Shown here in pieces: positions 24,466 to 35,546 of a stretch of 64,000 nucleotides of DNA; within the stretch, counting starts at the first letter, position 1, and every line of letters begins with the position of its first letter. This DNA comes from Inia geoffrensis (Eukaryota > Chordata > Mammalia > Artiodactyla > Iniidae), in contig CM070903.1 of NCBI GenBank assembly GCA_036417435.1, positions 87,441,001 to 87,505,000 of the forward strand, read 5' to 3'. The notes beneath the pieces were generated by a model that saw only the letters and a list, made by a program, of their open reading frames with translations, was not told the DNA's origin and searched no databases. The translations under genes and the position numbers were made by a program.

Positions 24466-25130
24466 CTCTATTATATAATCATCATTATTTTAAAAATGTG
24501 TATTAAAATGAATGTTCCAAATTACGTGGACAGTATGTTATGTTATGAATTATGAAAACCAGGATTTTTAATCAATTCCCTGCCTTTCCAAAGGAATAAG
24601 ATTTGAGAGATATTTATCTCTTGACCATATTAATTGGGAAAAGAGGGAAAGATGCAGAGGGCTGGAGTTCTCAAAATCACTCAGAGACATAATGGCTTTG
24701 GTATGATGTAGTGGTTGAATTTGCTGTTTTAGGTAGCTTCAAACAGACTTTTTTGAGTACAATATGTATTAATGACGTTTTCATCGAAAGTAGCACTATC
24801 TTCCCTATGAATTTAGCAGTTCCAAGAGTAAATGGGCAGGTAGGGTATATCTGGATCCCTTGATACCATTACTTATAATGAAATTTAGGAAATTTAGGAA
24901 GAGTACTATCTTTGAAGACTTGCCTTACCAGCAGCAAACGAATATATGCTACAGATACACTAGCTAATATGCAAGGTGTAGTGATACAGGGATAGAACAA
25001 GTTATCTTGGGGACAGAATACAAAGTTTAGAATAAGATCAATGTACACATTGATGTAGTTATGATAAAAGCACATTTCAAATCAGTGGAATAGATGAACC
25101 ATTCAATTCACGTGTTGAGCCAGTTGGGTT
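24466..25130. other. Unique sequence
   Basis: AT-rich, with no gene or named repeat. Confidence 0.4.
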
Positions 25131-25885
25131 GCTCACTTAAGAAAAGATGCAATTAGATCCTTACTTTACATGAAAATATTCAAGAGGAGTAATAAAAATT
25201 CTAGAAGAAAATATAGGAGAATGTTCTTTATGATCTTTAACCAGGGAAGAAGTTTCTAAGCCATACATAAAGCTGCCAAGTCATAAATGAAAAGAAGTTT
25301 AACCACATAAAAGTAAAAAATTGTTTTACCCATTTAAAAATGTTAAAGGACAAGCAATAAATTGGAAGAAAATACCTGCAATACATATAATGTTCAAAGG
25401 AGTAATACCTACAGTATGTAAAGTTCTCCTTCAAATCCAACAGTAAAAAGAAAAATATTCCAATGGAAAACTGAACAAAGGACATGGAGAGGCAAATAAT
25501 TCTTGGAAGATGAAATACAACTAGTTAGTCAACACAAATGCATAATCTCATTAGCACTCAAGGAAATGCAAATGAGAGCAAGTTATCATTTTTCCTCCAT
25601 TAAACTAGCAGAAATGTAAAAGCCTGCTCATGTCTAGTTTTGTTAAAGATGTAGAGAGCACACATATACTGCGGTGGAATGTGAATTAATACAATACCCA
25701 TCAAAATTAAAAATATACACACTCCCTGACCCAGCAAACCACTTCTAAAAACAATTCTATAGAAATATTTTGTACATGTGCTCAAAGATATAGGTATAAA
25801 GGTGTTCATGATAACATTTCTTGTAATAACTGAAAATTAGAAACATACTGAGTCCATTAACATTAGGATAATAAAGATGGTACAT

Positions 25886-26372
25886 ATATACAATGAAATA
25901 TTAGCTTTTAAAAAGAATGAAATAATGCCATTTGCAGCAACGTGGATGGACATGGAGATTATCATACTAAGTGAAGTAAGTCAGACAGAGAAAGACAAAT
26001 ATCATATGATATCACTCATATGCAGAATCTAAAAGAGAATGATACAAATAAACTTATTTACAAAACAGAAGCAGACTCACAAACTTAGAGAATGAACTTA
26101 TGGTTACCATGGAGGACGGGGGAGGAGGGATAGTTAGGGAGTTTGGGACTGACATGTACTCACTGCTGTATTTAAAATAGATAACCAACAAGGACCTACT
26201 GTATAGCACAGGGAACTCTGCTCAATATTCTGTAATAAACTAAATGGGAAAAGAATTTGAAAAAGAATAGATACATGTATATGTATAAGTGAATCACTTC
26301 GCTGTACACCTGAAACTAACACAACATTGTTAATCAACTTGCTCCAATATAAAAGTAAAAATTAAAAAAAAT
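25886..26372 (+). mobile_element. Young L1 3' end nested in old L1
   Basis: 5'-truncated L1 in plus orientation with an A-rich tail. The host word ATGGTACAT occurs on both sides (25877-25885 and 26373-26381), giving a perfect 9-bp TSD, with further similarity just upstream. Confidence 0.88.
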
Positions 26373-26590
26373 ATGGTACATCCACACATGGAATCTTATG
26401 CAGATTGAAAGAGGTCCGTTGATTAGTGAAAAAAGGCAAATCTCAGAATAATATGTGTAGTGTAGTCCTATTGATGTAAAATCTCTCTCTTTATATATGT
26501 ATATGTGTAGTGCATAGAAAAGTTCTGGAAAGATACAATTCCAAATTTTCAATAATGGGATGTAGAGCAAGACTGAGATTGGCAGGTTGG

Positions 26591-26593
<3 letters not shown>

Positions 26594-26636
<43 letters not shown>
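26594..26636. repeat. (TG)n microsatellite
   Basis: A TG tract of about 43 bp inside the old L1 tail. Confidence 0.96.
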
Positions 26637-26638
<2 letters not shown>

Positions 26639-26899
26639 AATTTTTACTTATTACACTCTGTGTTGTTTGAAAATTTTCTTACAATAATATGCTTTTATTT
26701 TCTTTTGCAGTGAAATAGTAACAAGAAATGCACCATCAAATTCATATAAACAAGGCATATTGTAGGGAAGACAAAAATCCTTATTAATATTTCCTTTCAT
26801 GTGCTTACATAAGAACTCTAGTTGCTGATCCTTTCCCACAGTTTAGACCTAGTTGAGAGAAAGTGTTTTATTAGAGCCAGATACATGCGGATTAAAGTT

Positions 26900-27058
26900 C
26901 TAGTGGAAAGTTGCTGAACCTTTGGAAGCCTCAGTTTCATCACCTGGAAAATGGGGATAATGGGTTCTTATCTAACAGGACCGTTGTGAGGATTTAGGAG
27001 ATAATGTACCTGAATTGCAGAGCTCTAAGTCTGGCCTAGAGTCAGAGTCTGATGAATG
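26900..27058 (+). mobile_element. MIR fragment
   Basis: The words GCCTCAGTTTCATCACCTGG, AAAATGGGGATAATGG and CCGTTGTGAGGATTTAGGAG follow the MIR order. A second MIR in the opposite direction lies directly downstream. Confidence 0.75.
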
Positions 27059-27059
27059 G

Positions 27060-27225
27060 TGGCTTTTATTTTTGTAGCTTCACAGCAACTCTGTGATATG
27101 GTAAAACCTATTTTAACTCTAATTTTTTACAGATGGAGAAATTCAGGCTCAGAGAGGTTAAACAGCTTTTTCAAGATGACAGAATCTGGGGCTAGCATCT
27201 GAATTTAATTATCATTATTCTGCCT
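27060..27225 (-). mobile_element. MIR fragment
   Basis: Reverse MIR core: CACAGCAACTCTGTGATATG, then ACAGATGGAGAAATTCAGGC and TCAGAGAGGTTAAACAGC. It lies tail to tail with the preceding MIR. Confidence 0.75.
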
Positions 27226-28826
27226 TATGGTTCTTTTTCTTCGAAGCTGAAGAAATTGAAGGTTGGATAATTTTTACTTCAAAAATTGCCAATTTTTATC
27301 CATATTTTAGAAATGACTACTTTCACCTGTGAAACGAAAGAAACTAATTTGCGATGGAAATTGGTACTGAAGGAACAACAACAGAAAACCCCCCAGTAGC
27401 TCTACATAATTTCCTATGAATTGCCTGGCCTCTGATGTAGAAATATCTTTCATTTCTGGGACCCTAGGGACATGACAGAGACAGATTCCTGCTCCATTCT
27501 GATTCAAAAGATTTCTTCTCCCAGTCTCCCATTTCCCTCCTTCTGGCCTGCCCCATTCTCAACCTCAGCTTTTCCCTGAAGTTGACAGAATCCTCTGGCC
27601 TCCAGCTTGCTGCTCTGTCACCCTGACTCCTGGGCAACTGTAATTCAGTGCCTGCTACTGTGTTCATGGAATGAATGGATGATTATGAAGTTTCATACGC
27701 TCTTTGTTTCCATCTTTCATTAATGAATAGAATGTTTAGTGCTACAGATTCCAGTTCAATAGAAAGAGGAAATAGCTGACAATGGGACAGGTTGTCTGGA
27801 AAGGTTTGAGGATCAACTATCAAGGATGTCTGCAGTTGAGTAGGAAGCTACAAGTTCACATATATGATCTCTCCTTGATTCCAGGATTCTGAGATTTTAA
27901 AATAAATGTTGCATATCTGCTATTGTGTGTTGGTTGGTTGGTTTTTGTTTTGTTTTGTTTTTGTACCAGATGCTTGAATCCTGAAGTAAGATAGAGATAA
28001 CAGCTTTTAATTTTTTCCTTCCTAGAACTAAAGACCTAAAATTGACAAGCTGATGGACATGGGAAAAACATAATCTTAAGGAGTCAGTGTGAGCACTGGA
28101 GGTTGGTGGGTAGCTTAGTGTCTGGCAAGGCAGGGCAGAGAGGATCTGGGAAATCTACATGCCTTTTGGGGTGTGCAGTGTCCTGGAGGAGTCTAGGTGG
28201 ATGGATGATAATATCCAGCGAGAATGGAGACATACATCTGTGGTAGTCTGGTTAGAGAGCAACATTAGCTGATGTGGCAAGCGCTAGGTGTTCCCAAGGA
28301 TCAGCAGAGAATTCCAGACTCGGAATTATGTGGACATTCAGAAAGAGAAGGTGGAGGCAAAAGTGGAAGCGGGTAGCTGGGCCCCCATCTCCAGACTGGC
28401 ATTCAGGGATAAGCCTCCAGAGCTACGGACAACGGGGGAGAACCAAGCAGGTGTCAAGGTCAGAAAACAGTTCAGGGCAGGAAGTCAGGACCCAGTTCAA
28501 GGGTACAAGGGCAACGCCTGTTCAAGGACGAAGGCTACCTACTAGAAATGGGGCCCAAGGTCAGAGCACACAATTCTAAAGACAATGAACTAAGATTGCT
28601 CCTACCTAGACCAACCTTAGGGTGAGTTCTAATACAGGCTGAGCCCAATCCTGACTTTGGCCAGGAAGCATGTAAGAAACAAAATTTCTATAGTTGATAG
28701 CCAGGTGGGGCACTATATTGAGTGATAAAATAAACTAATATAGAGGCTGTGTTTTAAAAAATTGAAAGACACACAGTATGTCACTTAAAAATGCTTTGCT
28801 CAAAGGCCCCCCGCCCCATATTTGTT
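27226..28826. other. Unique sequence, no gene
   Basis: Somewhat GC-richer at 27480-27660 and 28120-28680. Two overlapping frames at 28274-28579 lack any domain or coding signature. A (GTTTT)-type run lies at about 27935-27962. Confidence 0.4.
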
Positions 28827-28836
28827 TATTAGGAGG

Positions 28837-28962
28837 TTTTTTTTTTTTTTTTTTGGCTGTTCCATGTGGCTTGCAGGATCTCAGTTCCCTGACTGGGGAT
28901 TGAACTTGAGCCACGGCAGTGAAAGCACCGAATCCTAACCACTAGACCACCAAGGAACTTGC
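28837..28962 (-). mobile_element. Short CHR-1/Bov-tA-like SINE
   Basis: About 125-bp tRNA-derived unit in minus orientation after a T run. A perfect 10-bp TSD TATTAGGAGG lies at 28827-28836 and 28963-28972. Confidence 0.9.
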
Positions 28963-28972
28963 TATTAGGAGG

Positions 28973-31887
28973 ATTTTGGCAGGTAACATTTAATTAATTT
29001 TATGTTGAGAAAATTCAGAGAAGCAGCAGTAGCATTCCTTCTGGGTGTTTTGTTTGTTTGTTCATTTGGTTTTGTTTTGTTTTGCAGGAATTATATTCCA
29101 ACTATTTTTTTTTACTATTTTACTATGAAACTACTTATTTTCATGGAGAGTGATTTGCTCAAAAGTTATACTTACGCAGATAGAGAAAAAAATGACCCAT
29201 TGGTTAGTAGTCACAAAATTGCCATTAGCATTATGCAGTTTTTATGAGTCATCATCTATTTTAAGTTAATATTCTTGTGATGTGAACCTAACAATACTAT
29301 CATCACAGACGGGCCACTGAGCAGGGTGGTTTGATCAGTGCAGAAAATAAAAATAAGATAGGGGTCTTCAGACCTTGCCTTTGGGCATGTGACTAAAACT
29401 GGGTCTCTAATAAAAACATTTTGAAAGACCCAGAGGTGGTATGAGTTTTCCTTTGGTTGACCACCATGAGACTTCAAGGACTTGCCTCCCCTATGGAGAC
29501 AGTTTTCTTCAAGACTGTGGTCCGGGCGGCCTCTCCAGGAAGCCAGCAGGTAGCATACAAGTTTTATGAGGGCTTTGATTTGCATTAAGTCTCCCGCACA
29601 CTTCTGAGCAAAGGACAGGAGGGGGGATTTTCTATGAGGAGACCCACTGAGTTTTTGTGCCAGTTGAAGACTATGAATTAATGCTTTTCTGATATTCCTA
29701 AAATTAAAACCCCATGAACTAACCATTTTAGGGTATTAAGTTTTGCTTCAAAACGCATTCTCCACAGATGAATCAAAGGGCCTAATGCATTTGCTATTTG
29801 GGAATAATAAAGCATGAAATGGGGTGCAGGACATATATTTACATAAGAAGAAAGAGCTGGAGAAATTTAGGAAAAACAACAACAGAGGAAGGTGCCACTG
29901 TGAGACTTGTTCTGAAAAAGCAGACATGTAAACCGCTCCTCTTCAAACCACTACCCAGTTTATCACAATTCAGGTGCATAGAGGATTCTGGAGACCTCAC
30001 CCCTTCCTTTCCCTTGGTTTTCCCTGAACTTCCTCTAGATTTTGGCATTTCCCTTGCCTTGCTGTGCACTTCTGGGAGAAACAAAGGGCAAGGGGAAACA
30101 AAGTAAAAGAAAAACATTGGTGTTTTCCAAATTTTCCGTGGTGATCAGGTATCACAGTTAGGAAAATATATTTAAAATGCAAGAGAAAAGGTCAAGATAT
30201 AGGAACTTTAGGAATAGCAGTGATCTAGTTTTCTTTGAAAATTGAGTCAATCTAGACATTGCACTTTATACAAGAAAAAGTTTTGTGAATCCCAGACACC
30301 CAGCCTCTTTTGCAATCTCCCATATCACCTTGAGAGACTTGAGGTAATTCCATCAAAGAATCATGGAATCACATAAATTTGTAGCTGCGAGTTGAATATC
30401 CTGTTAAGATAACTAGAATTTAAAAATTTTTAAACAAAAATATTAGTACAGATGGCATATATTTTATTTACTCACATGAAAATAAATTCAGGACCAGAGC
30501 CATGCTGTAGGCAGTCCCTGTGGGAATAGAGGCTGTGTCAGTTAGCCTAGGCTGGGCTGCATGTGATGGCGAGCCCAAAGTTATGGAGCCTTAAACAAGG
30601 TCAAAAGCTTCTCTTTCACGTGAAATTAATGTGGAGTTAATGATTCCAGGGCTGACGTGATAACTCCATGGCCCTCAGAGACCGTAACTCCTTTGTTCTT
30701 GCTGCTTTGCCTTCAGAGTTTACCTCATGTCGAAAACAGCAATTCTAGCTCTAGTCATCACATTTGCTATTCCAGGGGATATAGAAGACTGAGGGCCAAA
30801 GAGATTCCCAGAAACTGCCATACAGCTCCTCCAGTTGTATTTCAAAAGCCATTGCTTAAACACATGACTACGCCTGGCTGCAAGGAAGGCAGGGACTGTC
30901 TTCCTTATTCTGGGCAGTAGAGTGCTGGAGTTGTATTAATAAGGAAGAAGGTGAGAATGGATATCAGGGCAGAGAGACATCAATCTGTGTCTGTATGTCA
31001 ACAAGATGCCTATTCTAAAAACTGTTCTCATCCTGGTTACTACTTTTTCCTTCACTTTTATCTTCACCTAATATCTCCTGGATGAAAGTACAGAGCAATG
31101 AAACATCAGTTACGTTATGTGACACCTGTAACAATAGTAATGAACTGGGAAGACAAGAGGTAAAGTAGAGATGGCTTCTAACTCAGAAACAAAAAGACAA
31201 GGGGGAAGAAGGACCTATTTACTCTCCTCCTCTCTCTCTCTCCCTCACCCCTGCCCCCTCCACACAAATTTGTACACACTCTAGCTATTTTTCCTTATTT
31301 CTTGGCCAGAGCACATCAGTGTAGAGTTGAAATATTTCACATGATCTAGTGAAGAGCAAATGACAGTTACTTGACCTTTTTGTACTTAATGGAAGATTAT
31401 TTAACAGAAAGGACTGCTGGTTTGTCTAGGGAATTAGTAAAGAGGAATATACTAATATATAAAAGGCATCAGCAATAAAAGAAGCAAAACCTTTTATAAA
31501 TCACTCAGGAGAAGAAAGTCAAAAGCCCTGAGTTTCTTTGGTTATTTCAAACACTGCCTTTCTTTGGGTATCTTTTGCTCTCTAATTTTTGCCAATTGAG
31601 ATATGTTATTTTATTCGGATAGCCAGTTGAAGTGGGGAGTGCCTATATCATCAACAAAAACAATGCATTCAAAGTGAGAAGATTAATTTGTTGTCTCTTT
31701 CAGCTTCAGGGTAATGGGTTGCCTTACTCAGGAGAAGCTATATGGTAATATTCAAAGACGACGTAGGATGGAGACTTGATTGGGCTGGCCTTGAGAGTAC
31801 AGCAATGTGAGTCAAGACCAACATTATAATGTGTTGATTGATTAATTAGTTGGATGATGGTAGTGCAATGTGGTAAAAATAATATAT
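28973..31887. other. Mostly unique sequence, one probable old repeat
   Basis: No gene is visible. The segment at about 30535-30960 (CAGTTAGCCTAGGCTGGGCT at its start, GGCTGCAAGGAAGGCAGGGA near its end, and AATAAGGAAGAAGGTGAGAATGGATATC shortly after in spirit) resembles a common ancient mammalian repeat that I cannot name. The 156-codon antisense frame at 29256-29726 has no domain. Confidence 0.4.
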
Positions 31888-31895
31888 AGCTAGAA

Positions 31896-32177
31896 CTGTG
31901 GTTCTCAAACTTTAGTGTTAATAAACTGAGTAATAATCAACTGAGGAGCTTGTTAAAACCACCTGGTCCTTGTCCATCCACAAAACTCTAATTTATTACA
32001 TCTGGATAGGTCCCAGGAATCTGAATTTTTTTTTTGGTCACGCCTCGCAGCATGCCCTGCAGTGGAACGTTTCCCTGCAGTGGAAAAGTTGAGTCTTAAC
32101 CACTGGACCACCAGGGAAGTCCCCCAGGAATCTGGATTTTTGCTAAGCATCCTAGGACCAAACTTTGAGAAATACTG
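31896..32177. mobile_element. MER5A-like hAT transposon, split by a SINE
   Basis: Left end CTGTGGTTCTCAAACTTTAG and right end AAACTTTGAGAAATACTG are inverted-repeat ends of the MER5A type. An 8-bp TSD (7 of 8) lies at 31888-31895 (AGCTAGAA) and 32178-32185 (ACCTAGAA). The SINE at 32024-32123 interrupts it. Confidence 0.87.
32024..32123 (-). mobile_element. Short CHR-1/Bov-tA-like SINE in MER5A
   Basis: About 100-bp minus-orientation unit ending CCACCAGGGAAGTCCC. An 11-bp TSD CCAGGAATCTG is present at 32013-32023 and 32124-32134. Confidence 0.9.
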
Positions 32178-32204
32178 ACCTAGAAATTCAGGTAGTGTGA
32201 AAAT

Positions 32205-32425
32205 GATAGAATATGAGATTTAATACTATAAGAACTGGATTTGACTCACCTTCGCCGTTTATAAACTGTGTGATCTTGGGCAAACTACTTAACCTCTGAG
32301 ATCAGTTTCCTCATTTTTAAAATGGGTAAACATATAACTACCTCATAGGATGGTTTTTTGAATTGACTGGAAAAAGATACTTGAAAACATATAGTATGTT
32401 GCTTGGCACATAATAAAGATATAAA
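32205..32425 (+). mobile_element. MIR fragment
   Basis: MIR words in order: CTGTGTGATCTTGGGCAAAC, CAGTTTCCTCATTTTTAAAA, CTACCTCATAGGATGG and GGCACATAATAAAG. Confidence 0.82.
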
Positions 32426-32565
32426 AAAGTTTCTCCATCATGACATAATCTGAAACGCTCCACAGAGACTCTTTACCCACAAGGTCTACCACAAGTAATC
32501 ACCTGAAATTCCTACCAAAGAATCAAGCCTCTGGGTTAAAACACAGTCTTTAGAAAATACCTGTT

Positions 32566-33189
32566 TTTTTTTTTTTAAATCAGGTGTAAGGTCATAGGTT
32601 TTTCTTTTATTTTAACATTTTATTTTACACTGGAGTATAGCCGACTGACAATATTGTGATGGTTTCAGGTGCACGGCAAAGTGACTCATCCATACATATA
32701 CATGTATCGATTCTCCCCCAGACTCCCCTCCCATCCAAGATGCCACATCATTGAGCAGTAGGTCCTTGTTGGTTATCCTTTTTAAATATAGCACTGTGTA
32801 CATGTCAATCCCAAACTCCCTAACTATCCCTTCCCTCCACCCTTCCCCCACCTGGTAACCATTTCTCTAAGTCTGTGAGTCCATTTCTGTTTTGTAAATA
32901 CGATCATCTATATCATTTCTTTTTAGATTCCACATATAAGCAATATCATACAGTATTTGTCTTTCTCTGACTTACTTCACTCAGTATGACAATCTCTAGG
33001 TCCATCCATGCTGCTGCAAATGGCATTATTTCATTCTTTTTTATGGCTGAGTAATATTCCATTATATATATGTACCCCATCTGCTTCATCCATTCCTCTG
33101 TCGATGGACATTCAGGTTGCTTCCATGTCTTGGCTATTGTAAACAGTGCTGCAATGAACACTGGGGTGCATATATCCCTTCGGACCATG
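32566..33189 (-). mobile_element. 5'-truncated L1 with probable 3' transduction
   Basis: Minus-orientation L1 with a perfect 16-bp TSD at 32550-32565 and 33190-33205 (TTAGAAAATACCTGTT). The L1 3' end (near 32620) is followed, on the minus strand, by a weak A-rich stretch, then about 28 bp of non-L1 sequence (32580-32607), then a proper poly(A) tail (32566-32577). The extra piece is explained most simply by read-through of the L1 polyadenylation signal at the source locus. Confidence 0.85.
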
Positions 33190-33205
33190 TTAGAAAATAC
33201 CTGTT

Positions 33206-33722
33206 GTGATTCAAGTAAGTCACTTGAACTGCTAATCCTTACCTGGTGCTTCCTGGGGTGTGTTCTGTGGAACAGGAGTCCTGTGGGACATTAAGAGGTG
33301 GTATTAAAAAAGCTTTCATTGACAGATAATTTTGGAAAATGCAGGATTAAAAAAAATCAATAAAGTTTTCCAGTGTAAGACTTCTCTGAGCCTTTAATAT
33401 GTTAATGCACATTTTGTCCTCAAGGGTGAGGTTGTGTATAAACATTTCCTAAATTTAACAGGAAAATCCTTTTGAATGAAGCATCTCAGGGGAACATACT
33501 TGGGATACATAATGACATATTTCCACACATTGAAGTTTTAGGTTTGCTAGCAGAGAGCAGTAAGCTAAGAGAGAAACTAGAATGGTGGATTTGGGGAAGA
33601 GGAAATAGGAAAAGGCGTGGGATATAGGGTGAAGCCTGGGGAGGGCAAATCCAAGTGAAAAGCTCACAGCAGCTGAGGACATCATGGGGGAACCAGGGGT
33701 CCTAGAGGCTAGGCCCTAATAC
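33206..33722. other. Unique sequence
   Basis: No gene. The part at 33245-33400 has hAT-like words around TGTTCTGTGGAACAGGAG, but the ends are not clear enough to call. Confidence 0.35.
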
Positions 33723-33732
33723 GAAGCCTTTA

Positions 33733-34161
33733 GGGACTTCCCTGGTGGCACAGTGGTTAAGAATCCACCTGCCAATGCAGGGGACATGGGTTCAAGCCCT
33801 GGTCTGGGAAGATCCCACATACCACGGAGCAACTAAGCCCGTGTGCCACAACTACTGAGCCTGCGCTCTAGAGCCTGCAAGCCACATCTACTGAAGCCCA
33901 CATGCCCTGGGCCCACACGCTGCAACTACTGAAGCCCATGCGCTCTAGGGCCTGTGTGCCAGAACTACTGAGCTCATGTGCTGCAACTACTGAAATCGGC
34001 GGGCCTAGAGCCTGTGCCCCACAACAGGAGAAGCCACTGCAGTGAGAAGCCTGCGCACCGCAATGAAGAGTAGCCCCCACTCGCCGCGACTAAAGAAAGC
34101 CTGCATGCAGCAACGAAGACCCAAAGCAGCCAAAAATAAATAAAATTTAAAAAAAAGAAAA
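33733..34161 (+). mobile_element. CHR-1-like long SINE with extra internal modules
   Basis: Plus orientation, starting GGGACTTCCCTGGTGGCACA. The middle module (an ACTACTGAAGCCC-type word with CGCTCTAGAGCC-type spacer) occurs several times, making this copy about 430 bp, longer than the other copies here. A perfect 10-bp TSD GAAGCCTTTA lies at 33723-33732 and 34162-34171. Confidence 0.93.
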
Positions 34162-34354
34162 GAAGCCTTTAAAGTCAAAATGCCTTAGTCACGATTTAGT
34201 CTAGTACTGCTCCGCTAGGGGAAAAAAATTTGTGCTTCCTTTCTCTGTTCTTATTTTTACCTTCATAGCTTCTGATCTGCCTAATTGAGGTCACCTAGGT
34301 ACTCACAGTGGAAGTTCATTCCTCCTCTTCTCTTCCAAAAAACAGAAACTTTAT

Positions 34355-34503
34355 TTAGATATTAAACATATGTCAGGCATTGGACTTGGAGCTAAGAATC
34401 AAAAGGTGAATAAGATACTGTTTATGTCCTTGAAGAACAATCATCTGGTACGGGAGAGATATAGGTAAACAGATGATTATAGTTGCGTGATAATGTTAAC
34501 TAG
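34355..34503. mobile_element. Ancient mammalian repeat, left part
   Basis: Carries a GTCAGGCATTGGACTTGGAG-type block followed by a TCCTTGAAGAACAATCATCTGG block, similar in order to those at 39.9, 44.0 and 60.2 kb. The solo LTR interrupts the repeat, and 34916 to about 35140 may be its continuation. Family not resolved. Confidence 0.45.
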
Positions 34504-34774
34504 GTTCCTGTAAGGCCAACTGGCCCGAGGCAGGGGAACGCAATCAGACTCACAGAGGTTGCATCAGACCCAAACTTTCCGGACAACCCAGTTCCAGGAA
34601 CTGACCTGGGGACTTTCCACCCGGCCCAGTCTTCCCGCCTTTCGAGGGGCGGGACTAACGGTCCCAAGACTGATGCGACACGCACCAGATATTGCCACGA
34701 TACCCGAAAAGACCACCAAATAAGGAATACCCTGCACCCTCACGGATTCACCACACCCCTTTTCCTTCTTCCCC

Positions 34775-34781
34775 TATAAAT
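34775..34781 (+). promoter_or_regulatory. TATA box of the solo LTR
   Basis: TATAAAT in a C-rich context, about 87 bp upstream of the AATAAA signal in the same LTR. Transcription would be expected to start about 25-30 bp downstream, near 34805. Confidence 0.7.
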
Positions 34782-34861
34782 TCTGCCCAAACCCTCGCCC
34801 GGACGCGACTTCTCTGGCCCCTTTCTCTCGGACCAGTGAACCTCACCCGGGAGCGTTCCCA

Positions 34862-34867
34862 AATAAA
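34862..34867 (+). terminator. Polyadenylation signal of the solo LTR
   Basis: AATAAA followed within 20-25 bp by a TGTTTAAGCTCTC and then T-rich stretch, as in retroviral R regions. Confidence 0.65.
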
Positions 34868-35216
34868 GCTTGTTTAAGCTCTCCTCCGTTTCTTGGTGCC
34901 GTTCCTTACAGTTACATTATAATTAACATAGTGAATGTTATAGTGAATGAGGGGTAGTGTTTCAGAAATTGGAGGTATCAGAAATATTTCAGGTATAAAG
35001 TTATGGTTGAGCTAATTCTTGAGGGGTAAGTCTTCCATGAAATGCAAAGGCTTAGGAGGATGAAGGATAATAGAGTTCTAAAGGACAGATTTTCAGCTGG
35101 AAGCAGGGAGCACACATATTTGATGGAGTTCATGGCTCTTTTATGGTGTAAAGGACTGGAGGTAAATTCGTAAAACAATGATGCTAAATCCAGCCCATAA
35201 TTAAGAGCTATTTTCC

Positions 35217-35344
35217 GGGATTTCCCTGGCGGTCCAGAGATTAACTCCTTGCTTTCACTGCAGGGGGCACTGGGTTGGATCCTTGGTCAGGGAACTAAGA
35301 TCCCAGGTGCTGCACCACACTGCCAAAAACAAACAAACCAAAAA
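35217..35344 (+). mobile_element. Short CHR-1/Bov-tA-like SINE
   Basis: Plus-orientation unit starting GGGATTTCCCTGGCGGTCCA and containing GGAACTAAGATCCCAGGTGC, with an AAAC-rich tail. A 14-bp TSD (13 of 14) lies at 35203-35216 and 35345-35358. Confidence 0.92.
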
Positions 35345-35500
35345 AAGAGCGATTTTCCGTCCATGACACAGTGATGTTTATGAAAGAAGTCAGCACTTAA
35401 AACACTATGGGTAAGGGTATATAATGGGCTTTGTGGTCATTCTGATAGATTCCCACTCAGGTGGGCTTTCCTGGGAACCTACATGATCAGGGCTAAATCT

Positions 35501-35546
35501 TTCTTTTTTTAATTGAAGTATAGTTGATTAACAATGTTGTGTTAAG
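35501..35546 (-). mobile_element. Tiny L1 3' end
   Basis: T run followed by AATTGAAGTATAGTTGATTA and AACAATGTTGTGTTA, the last bases of the L1 3'UTR. Only about 45 bp remain. Confidence 0.7.

Larger units (their letters stand above)
25131..26730 (+). mobile_element. Old L1M-type remnant
   Basis: The parts 25131-25885 and 26373-26730 carry diverged L1M 3'-region words (ATGGTACATCCACACATGGA after the insertion, and a terminal TTTTCTTACAATAATATGC block). The host is interrupted by the young L1 at 25886-26372 and by a TG repeat. Confidence 0.65.
34509..34910 (+). mobile_element. Solo LTR of a gamma-type endogenous retrovirus
   Basis: A 402-bp block starts TGTAAGG and ends CCTTACA, forming a perfect 7-bp terminal inverted repeat. 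The flanks GTTCC (34504-34508) and GTTAC (34911-34915) are a probable 5-bp TSD with one change. A TATA box lies at 34775-34781 and AATAAA at 34862-34867, giving the U3-R-U5 order on the plus strand. It is strongly GC-rich and full of CpG compared with the AT-rich neighbourhood. No gag, pol or env sequence adjoins, so the internal part was lost by LTR-LTR recombination. Class I (ERV1) is my inference from the layout. Confidence 0.87.

Noticed and set aside
29256..29726. 156-codon antisense frame
   Set aside because: No recognised domain or family words, and composition is like the neighbouring DNA. A chance frame or an old retroelement scrap is more likely.
34509..34910. CpG island promoter of a host gene
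   Set aside because: The terminal inverted repeats, TSD and AATAAA near the end show that the GC-rich block is a retroviral LTR and not a host gene promoter.
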